Assembly: GCF_037120725.1 (NCBI RefSeq)
Contig: NZ_JBBAXC010000018.1
Span: 33,943-97,942, forward strand
Length of the DNA: 64,000 bases
Source: Bacillus spongiae
GTDB taxonomy: Bacteria; Bacillota; Bacilli; Bacillales; Bacillaceae_K
Direction: 5' to 3'
A program made the position numbers and the translations under genes. The notes beneath the pieces were generated by a model that searched no databases, was not told the origin of the DNA, and worked only from the letters and a program-made list of their open reading frames with translations. Below, one piece after another: positions 52,249-61,311 of the stretch. Every line of letters begins with the position of its first letter. Position 1 is the first letter of the stretch.

Positions 52249-52776
52249 CTAGTGGTTTTCATAGATTAAATTGTTCTCATTTGAAAAGCCTTTTATTACT
52301 ACCGGTTCTTCGACTGGCTCAGTGGAGTAACTTAATGTATACCCATTATAATTAACGTACTGTATGTTGTTTTGGTTATTTACTGAAATGGTTTCTATAT
52401 CTTTATTCGTTATGATGCCGACAAACCATCGCCCCGAGGAGCTCGTTCTATCCGTATATATATTCCAATAAATTTCTTCTTCTAAGTCATTTATATTTGC
52501 AATTAGTCCATAATTAGATAATTGTTCATTGTAAATGGTATAGAAATAAATATTTCCTGAAGTATCCGTGACCAGATTTAGGTTTATTTTTTCATCAATA
52601 TTTATGGATTTAACACTTTCTTCCATTAAAGGATATGGATGATACGTTCCTTTTTCAAATATGGAAAGAGCAGTCGGCTGAGGTCTGAACAATATAGCAA
52701 ATATTAATAGTAATATTGAAGCGATTATAGTTAATGACATAGCGGGAGATAGAGACGTTCTTACATTATTACTCAC
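52249..52776 (-). CDS. Hypothetical single-pass membrane protein, 175 aa
   Basis: The protein begins with GTG 52776 behind TTTGGAGGAATC. A transmembrane segment lies near the N-terminus (about residues 10-32, MSLTIIASILLLIFAILF), followed by a ~140-residue extracellular part rich in Asn, Ile and Tyr. No known domain was recognised. It is 92 bp upstream of the YdjM-type gene on the same strand and may be co-transcribed. Confidence 0.65.
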   Translation of the reverse strand: MSNNVRTSLSPAMSLTIIASILLLIFAILFRPQPTALSIFEKGTYHPYPLMEESVKSINIDEKINLNLVTDTSGNIYFYTIYNEQLSNYGLIANINDLEEEIYWNIYTDRTSSSGRWFVGIITNKDIETISVNNQNNIQYVNYNGYTLSYSTEPVEEPVVIKGFSNENNLIYENH

Positions 52777-52871
52777 AAAGATTCCTCCAAACTCAGTTTT
52801 CAAAGTAGAATAAGTAAAGAAAAGGTATACGTATTATTGTTTCCCTTTCTCTCTAGCTTAGCTTAATTACA

Positions 52872-53125
52872 TAGTAGGGTAAAATATTTAAAAAGAAAGT
52901 AGGATAAATTTTAAACTTTTCTTAAATTTATACTTAGTAAAGGAATATTAGTTTAGGACTATAAGGTAGATAAAAGAACTGTAAATTGATAATGGGGTTA
53001 TTTCCAGAAAAGGGCCATAGCCATGAAGACTTTAATTCGAGATAATTAATTATTTTAACTCAAAATAAACTTCCTTTTTCAAGAGGTTTTACAATGGGGC
53101 AGAATATAATAATTTTACCCTACTA
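52872..53125. mobile_element. Possible MITE-like segment with 14-bp terminal inverted repeats
   Basis: TAGTAGGGTAAAAT (52872-52885) and its exact reverse complement ATTTTACCCTACTA (53112-53125) bound 254 bp of non-coding DNA. No clear target-site duplication was seen (ACA before, AAA after), so the mobile-element reading is tentative; two operator copies in opposite orientation is an alternative. Confidence 0.35.
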
Positions 53126-53210
53126 AAAGAATTAGTCTTGGTCGTCTTAACATGATGGACACCCCCTAAGAGGTTAAAACAGTTATTTACTAACTCTTAG
53201 TTTTGCGCTT

Positions 53211-53337
53211 TCTGTTGATAGAACCCCTATATCTCAAAGGATTCCAACGAATTGTTGATGTTGACCCGAATGATGCTCGATTGGACGACGAGCTGGCGAC
53301 GTCCAAAAAACGTGAAGAGGAAATGAATGACAACTAG
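53211..53337 (+). pseudogene. C-terminal gene remnant
   Basis: A frame ending at TAG 53335-53337 reads GFQRIVDVDPNDARLDDELA and then SKKREEEMNDN. It is rich in charged residues, GC-richer than its surroundings and has no start codon. It looks like the tail of a decayed coding sequence. The family is not recognised. Confidence 0.3.
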
Positions 53338-53567
53338 CAACGGAGGATTGACGTGATCTTGAGACTCGAGAAAAAGAAGAAGCCAAGCTAGATTGATCGG
53401 TTATTGTTGTGGAAGCAGGGTTAAAAGCCTTTAAATAGCCATAGCATTTTTAAATCCGTATTTTTGGGACTAGCCCCTATTTGATGAATAATGAATAATG
53501 ACTATGATATATTATTAAATATAGCTATTAAAGGATAATACTATCTGATCAGAGGAGGATGTAAGTT

Positions 53568-53924
53568 GTGAGTGAAACGTGCGTTCCAACTGGAGTTGAG
53601 TTAAAAAGTACTGCTTTTGGTTATACATTGTCCTTGATAAGCGGCAAATATAAAATGATTATTATGTATTGGCTTTATGAGAATAAGGTAATGCGACATA
53701 ATGAGCTGAAAAGATGTATTGATACAATTCCATTTAAAACGTTAAGTGTCATGTTGAAAGAACTTGAAAGGGATAATCTCATTATACGAAAAGAGTTTCC
53801 CCAAATACCTCCAAAAGTAGAATATTCTTTATCTGAACGAGGTCTTTCGCTCATTCCGTTACTAGATATGATGTGCGACTGGGGGGAGAAAAATCGTTTG
53901 TCAGTCTCCAAAGTTGCTGAGTAG
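53568..53924 (+). CDS. HxlR-family (YodB-like) transcriptional regulator, 118 aa
   Basis: This is a winged-helix HxlR protein: LISGKYKMIIMYWLYENKVM, HNELKRCIDTIPFKTLSVML, KELERDNLIIRKEFPQIPPK and VEYSLSERGLSLIPLL. A cysteine at position 5 corresponds to the redox-sensing Cys near the N-terminus of YodB. It starts with GTG 53568 behind GAGGAGG. It converges on a quinone-reductase-like gene, the usual target of this regulator type under electrophile or diamide stress. Confidence 0.9.
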   Translation: MSETCVPTGVELKSTAFGYTLSLISGKYKMIIMYWLYENKVMRHNELKRCIDTIPFKTLSVMLKELERDNLIIRKEFPQIPPKVEYSLSERGLSLIPLLDMMCDWGEKNRLSVSKVAE

Positions 53925-53929
53925 TAATT

Positions 53930-53980
53930 ATAACACTAAAAAAGTATTCTCTAATTTAGAGAATACTTTTTTAGTGTTAT
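53930..53980. terminator. Bidirectional terminator with a perfect 25-bp stem
   Basis: The arms ATAACACTAAAAAAGTATTC (plus TCTAA) and TTAGAGAATACTTTTTTAGT (plus GTTAT) are exact reverse complements around a single T. The stem includes the stop codon of the oxidoreductase gene and lies six bases after the HxlR gene, ending both transcripts. Confidence 0.9.
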
Positions 53981-54504
53981 AGCTCCTTAAGAAATTGTAG
54001 ATAATCAGAAGCACTTTTTTCAATTTCACTCTTAGATGGTTCATATTCTGCGCCATAAAACGCAAAGAATGAACGATAATCTGCTTTGCAATAGATAGCA
54101 GTTGTTTTAAATGGAGCTAAAATCTGTTCAAGTGTGAATTGATATCTTCCGCTTTCACTGTAATCTTCATTTTTTATTCCTGCAGATACAGCCAAAGCAA
54201 GCTTACGACCTTTTAGTTTATCTCCTTCTGAACCAAAGGCCCATCCGTAAGCAAAAACATCGTCCAACCATTGTTTAAGAAGAGGTGGGCAATTAAACCA
54301 AAAGATGGGGAACTGAAAAATAAGATTTCCATGAGATTCAACCAGTTTTTGTTCTTTTTCTACATCTATTTTCCCATCAGGATAAACTTTATATAACTCA
54401 TGGATAGTATACTGTTCGGGATATTTTTTTAATTCTTCAACCCATCTTTTATTAACAACGGATGTTTCTAAATTCGGGTGCGCTATGATAACAAGAGTCT
54501 TCAT
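53977..54504 (-). CDS. NAD(P)H-dependent flavodoxin-like oxidoreductase, 175 aa
   Basis: The protein belongs to the NQO1/YwrO group: LVIIAHPNLETSVVNKRWVE at the N-terminus, LIFQFPIFWFNCPPLLKQWL and DDVFAYGWAFG for flavin binding, and KGRKLALAVSAG. It reduces quinones or nitro/azo compounds with NAD(P)H in the cytoplasm. The HxlR regulator next to it and a symmetric AAGTA-type site before it suggest induction by quinone or electrophile stress. Confidence 0.9.
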   Translation of the reverse strand: MKTLVIIAHPNLETSVVNKRWVEELKKYPEQYTIHELYKVYPDGKIDVEKEQKLVESHGNLIFQFPIFWFNCPPLLKQWLDDVFAYGWAFGSEGDKLKGRKLALAVSAGIKNEDYSESGRYQFTLEQILAPFKTTAIYCKADYRSFFAFYGAEYEPSKSEIEKSASDYLQFLKEL

Positions 54505-54555
54505 TTCTTCCTCCTAAATTTTATAATAAATTCAACATTTCATCCTCTGAAAATT

Positions 54556-54584
54556 ATTATAAACTCAACACTACAAGTATGTAA
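54556..54584 (-). promoter_or_regulatory. Promoter of the oxidoreductase gene
   Basis: On the minus strand TTACAT (54584-54579) and TATAAT (54561-54556) are spaced by 17 bases, about 50 bp before the start codon. Confidence 0.55.
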
Positions 54585-54620
54585 GTATGCACATTTATTA
54601 CATGTACTTACCTAAAGGTA
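54581..54620. promoter_or_regulatory. Candidate HxlR operator
   Basis: GTAAGTA (54581-54587) faces TACTTAC 20 bases further on, and ACTTACC-TAAA-GGTAAGT forms a second, tighter inverted repeat sharing that arm. The first arm overlaps the -35 box, so a bound repressor would exclude polymerase. Confidence 0.45.
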
Positions 54621-55032
54621 AGTGCTGATGACCTTTTCTCTTTGTGAGGGAGGTGTTTTTTCTTCTGTTTGTAGTTACCATTTAACTGTTAATAAAAATT
54701 ATTCAGGTTGATATTACTTCCTTTTAAATTGATTTTCCATACTAATCACGCACCCTTTTTAGAATAATAGTGTCAATATGCCCAAGACTTATTCGTTACT
54801 TGAAAATGAAATGAGAGAAAAAAGTGACACTAGGTGGTTAGAACGTTCATGTTCATTCAAATTCATAAAAAAACATCAGACGATGACCAGATCTACTTGT
54901 ATTGAAGAATTGTGTAGGGTGATGGTAGGCATGAAATCGAGATAACTTAAATATACCAAATGAAGGATAAGCGCCTTATTTTATTGAATTAAAGTAGTAA
55001 GCTAACATAATAAAAGGATAAGGGGTTAAGCA
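54621..55032. other. Intergenic region without an intact gene
   Basis: Only a short protein-like frame is seen (from about 54849, MFIQIHKKTSDDDQIYLY then stop), without ribosome binding site; it may be a trace of a lost gene. The rest shows no structure. Confidence 0.4.
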
Positions 55033-55326
55033 ATGACATTTAAAAAGAAGCTAAATGAAATTGTTGATTTTCAAGTAGATGGACATGGGGAAATTATTGA
55101 ATTATCGAAGAGGTGTAGATTTTCTAATTGCTCTCATATGAAAGAAACTAATTGTGCTGTGAAAAAAGCGATTAATGACGGGGTTCTTTCAAAGGAAAAA
55201 TTCATTTTATATTATAGAGAGAAGAATGAAGCATTATATGTTTACAATCAAAAGAATAAAACTAAAGCTATTGAGTATATGAAGAAAAGGGACCTTTTTC
55301 GAAATCCTCCTATAAATTTCGAGTAG
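55033..55326 (+). pseudogene. C-terminal fragment of an RsgA-family ribosome GTPase
   Basis: The 97-residue ORF matches only the zinc-binding C-terminal domain of RsgA (YloQ). IIELSKRCRFSNCSHMKETN followed by CAVKKAINDGVLS gives the Cys-x-x-x-x-Cys-x-His-x(5)-Cys arrangement of that domain. The circularly permuted GTPase and OB-fold parts (about 230 residues) are missing. It has a start codon behind AAGGGG, so it may still be translated. It most likely remains from a degraded second rsgA copy. Confidence 0.7.
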
Positions 55327-55781
55327 ATGAAGAATATTAGCCACTGATCTCAGTTTCAAGTTATTCATTGTAGTGAGCAATAGGGTAAGAATATTGTTAA
55401 TTTATTCCATTATTGGGAGCTAATCTGTAAGAAGGGATAGTTCTTTTCTTCATTTTAGGACTATATTATTTTGTAAATTGTAGGGTGAAGCTAGTGACTT
55501 AATTGGGTTACTTGAACTATATTTCTTAATCTTTAGATGTTCTAGACTATCTCCTAGCTAAATAACAAGTTAACATAAATAAAAACAGAGGATGGGTTAA
55601 GAGCATAAAGAGTAATGCAATATGATCACAACGCTGTAGTAAATATTTTGTGTAGAACCTCACTATTTATATAGCGGGGTTTTAATCTATGAAAATTTGA
55701 GCTTGTAGAAGAGTATTTACCCAATCAGTTAATATTTTCCAACATAGTATATAGTACATCCTATTTAAAGGAGTAATATAA
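55327..55781. other. Intergenic region with a terminator-like hairpin
   Basis: No gene is seen. A hairpin formed by AACCTCACTAT and ATAGCGGGGTT (55656-55681) is followed by TTT and may be a terminator. An AAAGGAG ribosome binding site near the end serves the tiny ORF at 55782. Confidence 0.45.
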
Positions 55782-55835
55782 GTGAATATAGTGCTTTTGG
55801 AGGCCTTGATATTCATATGTTTATTTATTAATTAA
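55782..55835 (+). CDS. Possible 17-residue hydrophobic peptide
   Basis: GTG 55782 lies nine bases behind AAAGGAG and encodes MNIVLLEALIFICLFIN before TAA. A hairpin (CCCT-ACTCACTTAAGC-AGGG) and T-rich stretch follow at once. Size and hydrophobicity resemble small membrane-active peptides, but an ORF this short can arise by chance. Confidence 0.25.
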   Translation: MNIVLLEALIFICLFIN

Positions 55836-56242
55836 TCCCTACTCACTTAAGCAGGGTTCTTTATTGTTAAGGTGAGTTGAACATTAAACATTCGGTTTTA
55901 TCTTCCGCAATCGGGACAATTGTTAAATATCAGAAGTAAAAGTCTTCAATTTTTTTAAAAGCCAACATTGAACCTTCAGGAAAAGAAGTCATTTAATCAA
56001 TTTTTATTCCAAGCAAACAATTAATCATATTGTTCTTCCTAAATCAACCTATTTGTAGGTAGAATTTCCTGTTATTTTGTCAAACAGTTGATTAAATTGT
56101 CGAAATATTATAAAATCACAATACTTTAGGAAAGGAGTTAAAAAATTCGGAGTTTTTAAAAACTTAAATCCGAGTAATATTATTAGAATTGTCGGATTAA
56201 TTTTGCGTCATTAAAGTCTAGAGTAATGGAAAGGAGAAACAG
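55836..56242. other. Leader region of the second M4 protease gene
   Basis: No gene is seen in about 400 AT-rich bases before the protease start. No clear sigma-A promoter could be chosen with confidence. Confidence 0.4.
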
Positions 56243-59026
56243 ATGAAAAAGAGAAAATTTGTATCCACTTTATTAGCCACTTCTCTTTCGTTTGGAGCAT
56301 TATTTACGCCAGCAACGGTAAGTACTGCTTCAGCAAATTCTGCAACTGAACTACCTTCTACTGATGTAAAGGAGAAAGTGAAACAGCAGAAAAAGCTAAA
56401 TAAAATGAAAGAAAAAACAATAAAAGCAAAAGAGAAATTTAATATTTCATGGGATGAAAAGAAGGGGATTCCTCGCTATATTTCTGGTAAACTATCTAAT
56501 AAAAATGTTGATATTAAAGGTTTTCTTGAAGAAAACAAAGATTTATTTAATATTGAAGACGGAGCTTTTGAGATAGTACAAAGTGAATCTGATGAACTAG
56601 GTATGACACATTATAGAACGCAGCTCACTGTTGATGGCATCCCGGTTTATGGTGCAGAATTAAATGTGCATACAGACAAAGATGGGGTTGTCACTTCGAT
56701 AAATGGACAAGTAGAACCAAAGTTGTTAAAGAAAAAATGGAATAAGTCTATTAAACTTTCACAAAAGGAAGCGATTAAAGTAGCGGAAGGTGAACTAAGC
56801 TTTTCTCCAAAAGAAGATACGTATACGGCTGAACCAAAGTCAGATCTTTACTTGTATAAGCATGAGAATAAATGGCTGCCAGTCTATATTGTAGAACTGC
56901 AGTTTTTAGATCCATATATTGGCCGCGAGTTATTTTTCATTGATGCTAAAAAAGGAGAAGTACTTAAATCACAAAATCTAATTAAACATGCCGAGGAAGT
57001 AGAGGAAACGGGAAATAAAATTGGAAATGGCAAAGGCGTTTTAGGCGATAGTAAAGAAATTAATACTTTTTATGATGCAGATAAAGGTTCATACTACTTA
57101 GTTGATATTACAAAAAATATGTTCAAAGAGGATGAGCCGAACCCTGACCTTACACCTGATCCTACCTTATTAGATGGTGTAATAAGAACACACGATGCAG
57201 GCGACAAATGGGCGACAGGGTCGATTGTATCAGATGGTGATAATACCTTTGATGCGGCTGCACAGAAGGCAGCTGTCGATGCTCATTACTATGCGGGGAT
57301 TGTTTATGATTATTTTTACGATAAGCATGACCGCAATAGTTACGACGATAAAGGAAGTGATATTGTATCAAGTGTTCACGTTAGAGACCCAGATCAACCA
57401 AATGTAGGGTGGAATAACGCAGCTTGGGTCGGTACACAAATGATCTATGGGGATGGAGACGGCGTAACATTTGCTCCATTATCAGGCTCGCTAGACGTAG
57501 TGTCACATGAATTAGCGCACGCCATTACAGACTATTCAGCCGATTTAGTGTATGAAGCACAGCCTGGAGCGTTAAATGAGTCATTCTCAGATGTATTTGG
57601 TATTTTAGTTGAAGCAGATCATGAAGGTTCAGTAGATTGGTTATTAGGTGAGGATGTATATACTCCGGGTGTAGCAGGTGATGCTTTAAGAAGCATGGCG
57701 AATCCAACTTTATATAACCAACCTGATCATATGAGTAATTATCAGAATTTACCGATTACAAGAGAAGGAGATTGGGGAGGCGTTCACATTAATAGTGGGA
57801 TTCCTAATAAAGCCTTCTACAATATTGCAACTGTTATTGATTTAGAAAAAACAGGGAAGATTTACTACCGTGCTTTAACAAAATATTTAACATCACAATC
57901 ACAATTCATTGACGCACGCAACGCATTATTACAAGCTTCAGAAGATTTATATGGAGCAGGTAGTGAAGAATATAAAGCTGTAGCAAAAGGGTTTGCAGAC
58001 GTAGGAATTGGAAATGTTACTGATTCAAATGATCATATAGGAGCTGCTTTTGAATTAACAAACGGAGAGACATACTCGACCACTATTTCATCTTCAACGG
58101 ATAAAGATTATTACCGCATCTCAACTGAAACCGTTAGTGATGTTACAGTGAATTTGACAAATGTTCCTGCAGATTATGATTTGTATCTATATGACAGTAA
58201 CGGTCAACAAATAGGGAAGTCTGAAGAAGCTGAAACATCTAATGAGACGATTGAATATTCTGCTCTACAACCGGGAACCTATTATATTGAAGTCATTGGG
58301 TGGAACGGTGCAAATAGTACAAGCACATATTCCATCAACGCAACTCATTGGGACATTGATGATGCGACTGATTCGTTTGAAACGGCTTATGAATTACCAA
58401 TTGATCAACCGTACAAAACGACCATTGCTTCAGCAAGTGATGAAGACTTTTACCGTTTTGAAGCGGAAGTACCAGGTGAAATTAAGGTGAATTTAACGGA
58501 TGTTCCTACGAATTACGATATCTATTTATATGATCAGAATAAACAACTAGTAGGGAAATCTGAAGAAGTAGGTACGACTGATGAGTCAATTGTTTATGAT
58601 GCACTGGTAGCTGGAACTTACTATGTGAAAGTGGTTGGGAAGAATGGTGTAAGCAGTACAAGTCCTTATTCAATAACGGCAACGTACCCAACAGAAAGCA
58701 AGTGGTTTTACGAAATCGTAGATTATCAAACTCCACATCCATATCCTAATCTTTATAATGATGGATTTACTTTTAATAAGCCAGGTGTCCAAAAGGTAGC
58801 TGTACACTTTGCTTATATTGAAACAGAAGAAGACTATGATTTTGTCCATGTCAAAGATAAAGCTGGTAATATCGTGGCAAGTTTCGACGGTACTCAGGAA
58901 GATGTTTGGGTTGAGGTAGAAGGTGATGAAATTAGTGTTGTATTGGAATCTGACCAAAGTATAACAGCATACGGATTCATTGTAGATAAGGTCCGGTACT
59001 TCAACGATTCACTATTACTAGATTAA
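56243..59026 (+). CDS. Secreted multidomain M4 metalloprotease, 927 aa
   Basis: This protein has the signal peptide, FTP and PepSY propeptide and thermolysin-type catalytic domain of the enzyme at 27.8 kb, with HELAH (His422, Glu423, His426) and Glu in ALNESFSDVFG. It then carries two pre-peptidase C-terminal (PPC) domains of about 100 residues (about 593-695 and 703-812). These are near-repeats of each other: NVPADYDLYLYDSNGQ and DVPTNYDIYLYDQNKQ. The last ~110 residues look like a CUB-type beta-sandwich (HPYPNLYNDGFTF, EDYDFVHVKDKAGN, AYGFIVDKVRY). PPC and CUB domains probably bind substrates such as collagen-like or insoluble protein. A perfect terminator follows. Confidence 0.93.
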   Translation: MKKRKFVSTLLATSLSFGALFTPATVSTASANSATELPSTDVKEKVKQQKKLNKMKEKTIKAKEKFNISWDEKKGIPRYISGKLSNKNVDIKGFLEENKDLFNIEDGAFEIVQSESDELGMTHYRTQLTVDGIPVYGAELNVHTDKDGVVTSINGQVEPKLLKKKWNKSIKLSQKEAIKVAEGELSFSPKEDTYTAEPKSDLYLYKHENKWLPVYIVELQFLDPYIGRELFFIDAKKGEVLKSQNLIKHAEEVEETGNKIGNGKGVLGDSKEINTFYDADKGSYYLVDITKNMFKEDEPNPDLTPDPTLLDGVIRTHDAGDKWATGSIVSDGDNTFDAAAQKAAVDAHYYAGIVYDYFYDKHDRNSYDDKGSDIVSSVHVRDPDQPNVGWNNAAWVGTQMIYGDGDGVTFAPLSGSLDVVSHELAHAITDYSADLVYEAQPGALNESFSDVFGILVEADHEGSVDWLLGEDVYTPGVAGDALRSMANPTLYNQPDHMSNYQNLPITREGDWGGVHINSGIPNKAFYNIATVIDLEKTGKIYYRALTKYLTSQSQFIDARNALLQASEDLYGAGSEEYKAVAKGFADVGIGNVTDSNDHIGAAFELTNGETYSTTISSSTDKDYYRISTETVSDVTVNLTNVPADYDLYLYDSNGQQIGKSEEAETSNETIEYSALQPGTYYIEVIGWNGANSTSTYSINATHWDIDDATDSFETAYELPIDQPYKTTIASASDEDFYRFEAEVPGEIKVNLTDVPTNYDIYLYDQNKQLVGKSEEVGTTDESIVYDALVAGTYYVKVVGKNGVSSTSPYSITATYPTESKWFYEIVDYQTPHPYPNLYNDGFTFNKPGVQKVAVHFAYIETEEDYDFVHVKDKAGNIVASFDGTQEDVWVEVEGDEISVVLESDQSITAYGFIVDKVRYFNDSLLLD

Positions 59027-59051
59027 TCATTTCTTCCATTAGTATCTAAAT

Positions 59052-59083
59052 AACGCCTTGTATTATGTAATACAAGGCGTTAT
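59052..59083. terminator. Strong terminator after the second M4 protease gene
   Basis: TAACGCCTTGTATTA pairs perfectly with TAATACAAGGCGTTA around TG. Confidence 0.85.
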
Positions 59084-59209
59084 GATTTTTTGTACTAAAC
59101 AATACTTGATTTCGTTACTCTGACACTTTCCTTAAACTATTGAAAAACATCCAACTTAACTACGTGATGTAAAAGAATAAAACCAGCTTAGATTTACTGT
59201 CCGAACTTT

Positions 59210-60595
59210 TTATAATCGAAGTGGTAATGTAAAGCGAACGGTAGTACCAACATTTTTTTTACTTTCTATGGTTAATTTCCCTCGATGCAATTCAATAATA
59301 TTTTTACAGATGGCAAGGCCTAATCCGACACCCTCTGTATTCTCTTTTTCCTTATAGAATAAAGTAGCAATATGTTGTAAATGTTCCTCCTCGATTCCCT
59401 GTCCTTCATCTTCAATTTCAAAGGTAAAAAAAGTACCATTCTGGTAGTAGCGAATGAACACGGTCGATTCTGGGTCAGAATATTTTATCGCATTTTCTAA
59501 TAGATTGATTAACACTTGACGAATGCGATTTTCATCGGCATAAAGTTGGACAGGCTCATCGTTTTCCAGTGAAATGGAGATGTTCTTCCTTTTGTAAGTT
59601 TGATCCAATTGAAGAATGACTTCGTTAATCAAATGGTTAAATGAAAAGGTAGTGGGATGAATCGTAAATGATCCATTAGAATATCGTGAGAAATCTAGTA
59701 ATTCTTCCACCAGTTTGATTAATCGATCCGTTTCATTTGTAATAATGGTTAACCCTGTTTTGTTTTCATGAACATTTTGTAAATTACCTGTAATCAACGT
59801 TTCGCTCCAGCCTTTTATACTTGTAAGAGGAGTTCGTAGTTCATGGGAAACAGAAGAGATAAACTCATTTTTCATTCTATCTGCTTTAAGCAGTTCTCTT
59901 GCCATGTCATTAAAGGACATTTTCAAGGTATGAAACTCGTCTTTGTATTCTCCGACAATTTGTGTTTCTAATTCTCCTTTAGCAAGCCTTTGCGAAGCTT
60001 CAGTAAGTTCAACCACTGGTTTAGTTATATTTCGTGCAAAAAATATACTCACGATAAATACTAGGAGTAAAATAATTAATCCAATCGAGAGTAAAGAAAG
60101 AACGATTGTTCGAAAGTTTTTGTCAAGAGATTCGAGCGACGTTACAAACCGAATTAATCCAATTGTTGTATTTTCTCCTTTTAAAGGTACTGAAACTGCG
60201 AAGATATGCTCACCTGTAACGGGGTGTTCTCCGCTCCATGTTCCGATGCCATTAGTAAATGCTTCCTCTATATCATCAAATGTTGGTTTCTTGTCAGGAA
60301 TGAAGCCGCTAGAAGAAGATAATATATCTCCATTGGCGTTCAGTACTTGAGTTTCCGCTTGTGGAATGGAGAAGTTATTTTGTAGGTTGGTTAATTCATT
60401 CCTTAAGGTAAAAGTACTAATGTTCATATATTTAATGGCAAACTGGGACGAATTCATTGCGTGATTTTCTAACATACTTCTAGTGTCGTTGTAGTAATAG
60501 TGATAGATGCTGGCAACAAGTATTCCTAAAAATAAAATAATCGTTAAGGTGATAATAGAAATATTTTGAATAAGTAATCGTTTTTTAATGCCCAT
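59210..60595 (-). CDS. Sensor histidine kinase, 461 aa
   Basis: The kinase has TM1 (about 10-32), an extracellular ~130-residue sensor, TM2 (about 163-186) and a HAMP domain (RNITKPVVELTEASQRLAKG). The HisKA domain has His251 in SSVSHELRTPLTSIKG. The ATPase domain has NLLENAIKYSDPE and GVGLGLAICKNIIELHRG. The start at 60595 (MGIKKRLL) overlaps the response regulator by 11 bp. It is the last gene of a lipoprotein-regulator-kinase operon. The stimulus is unknown; the extracellular lipoprotein may feed the sensor. Confidence 0.92.
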   Translation of the reverse strand: MGIKKRLLIQNISIITLTIILFLGILVASIYHYYYNDTRSMLENHAMNSSQFAIKYMNISTFTLRNELTNLQNNFSIPQAETQVLNANGDILSSSSGFIPDKKPTFDDIEEAFTNGIGTWSGEHPVTGEHIFAVSVPLKGENTTIGLIRFVTSLESLDKNFRTIVLSLLSIGLIILLLVFIVSIFFARNITKPVVELTEASQRLAKGELETQIVGEYKDEFHTLKMSFNDMARELLKADRMKNEFISSVSHELRTPLTSIKGWSETLITGNLQNVHENKTGLTIITNETDRLIKLVEELLDFSRYSNGSFTIHPTTFSFNHLINEVILQLDQTYKRKNISISLENDEPVQLYADENRIRQVLINLLENAIKYSDPESTVFIRYYQNGTFFTFEIEDEGQGIEEEHLQHIATLFYKEKENTEGVGLGLAICKNIIELHRGKLTIESKKNVGTTVRFTLPLRL

Positions 60596-61292
60596 ACTCA
60601 CTGTCCTGTAACCCGTCATTCCATCGGTATCCATAGCCCCAAACGGTTAGGATATATTTTGGAGCGGATGGGTCTTCTTCGATTTTTTGGCGAATTCGTC
60701 TTATATTTACATCCACTATTTTGGGATCACCAGCATAATGTAACCCCCATACTCTATCTAATAAATTATTACGAGAGATTGCCCCACCCTTGGCTCTCAT
60801 GATGGTGCTAAGTAATTCGTATTCTATCGGGGAAAGGTCAACCTTTTTTCCTTTAATAAAGAGAAGTCTTTTCTGTTCATCCATTGTAATGGGCGTTTGG
60901 ACATTCTTTTGTCTCTTTTGTACATCCATTCTTCTTAGTAAAGATTCAATGCGAGCAATTAGCTCATTTGGACTAAATGGTTTCGAAATATAGTCATCGG
61001 CCCCGTTCATTAACCCGTGAACTTTATCCATTTCTTGTACTTTAGCCGTTAACATGATGATGCCGATGGAAGGATTCCACTCCCTAATCTTTTTACATGC
61101 TTCAAAACCATCCATTCCTGGAAGCATGACATCAAGTAAGACAATGTCGATGGAGTGGTGGTCTTTTTGGAGCAGCTTTAATCCCTCTTCTGCACTACCA
61201 GCTTGTAAAACACCATACCCATAGCGCATTAAGTTAATTTCTATAAAACCACGGATGGGTTCTTCATCTTCAATAATTAAGACATGTCTCAT
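60585..61292 (-). CDS. Response regulator, OmpR/PhoB family, 235 aa
   Basis: The receiver domain has the acidic pair in LIIEDEEP, the phosphorylated Asp54 in VLLDVMLPGMDG and the lysine in ISKPF. The C-terminal winged helix shows DLSPIEYELLSTIMRAKGGA, RNNLLDRVWGLHYAGDPKIV and DVNIRRIRQKIEEDP. The start MRHVLIIEDE (61292) is favoured by AAAGAGGTG upstream. It likely binds the GTAAC repeats in the divergent promoter region at 62601-62649. Confidence 0.93.
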   Translation of the reverse strand: MRHVLIIEDEEPIRGFIEINLMRYGYGVLQAGSAEEGLKLLQKDHHSIDIVLLDVMLPGMDGFEACKKIREWNPSIGIIMLTAKVQEMDKVHGLMNGADDYISKPFSPNELIARIESLLRRMDVQKRQKNVQTPITMDEQKRLLFIKGKKVDLSPIEYELLSTIMRAKGGAISRNNLLDRVWGLHYAGDPKIVDVNIRRIRQKIEEDPSAPKYILTVWGYGYRWNDGLQDSEYGH

Positions 61293-61311
61293 CCGTCTAC
61301 ACCTCTTTTCA

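Larger units (their letters stand above)
52777..53567. other. Long intergenic region with an inverted-repeat-bounded segment and a gene remnant
   Basis: No intact gene is present in about 790 bases. It contains a 254-bp segment bounded by 14-bp inverted repeats (52872-53125) and a protein-like remnant (53211-53337). Confidence 0.5.

Noticed and set aside
54849..54945. A short frame MFIQIHKKTSDDDQIYLY.
   Set aside because: It has no ribosome binding site, is under 20 codons and has no recognisable family; at most a trace of a lost gene.
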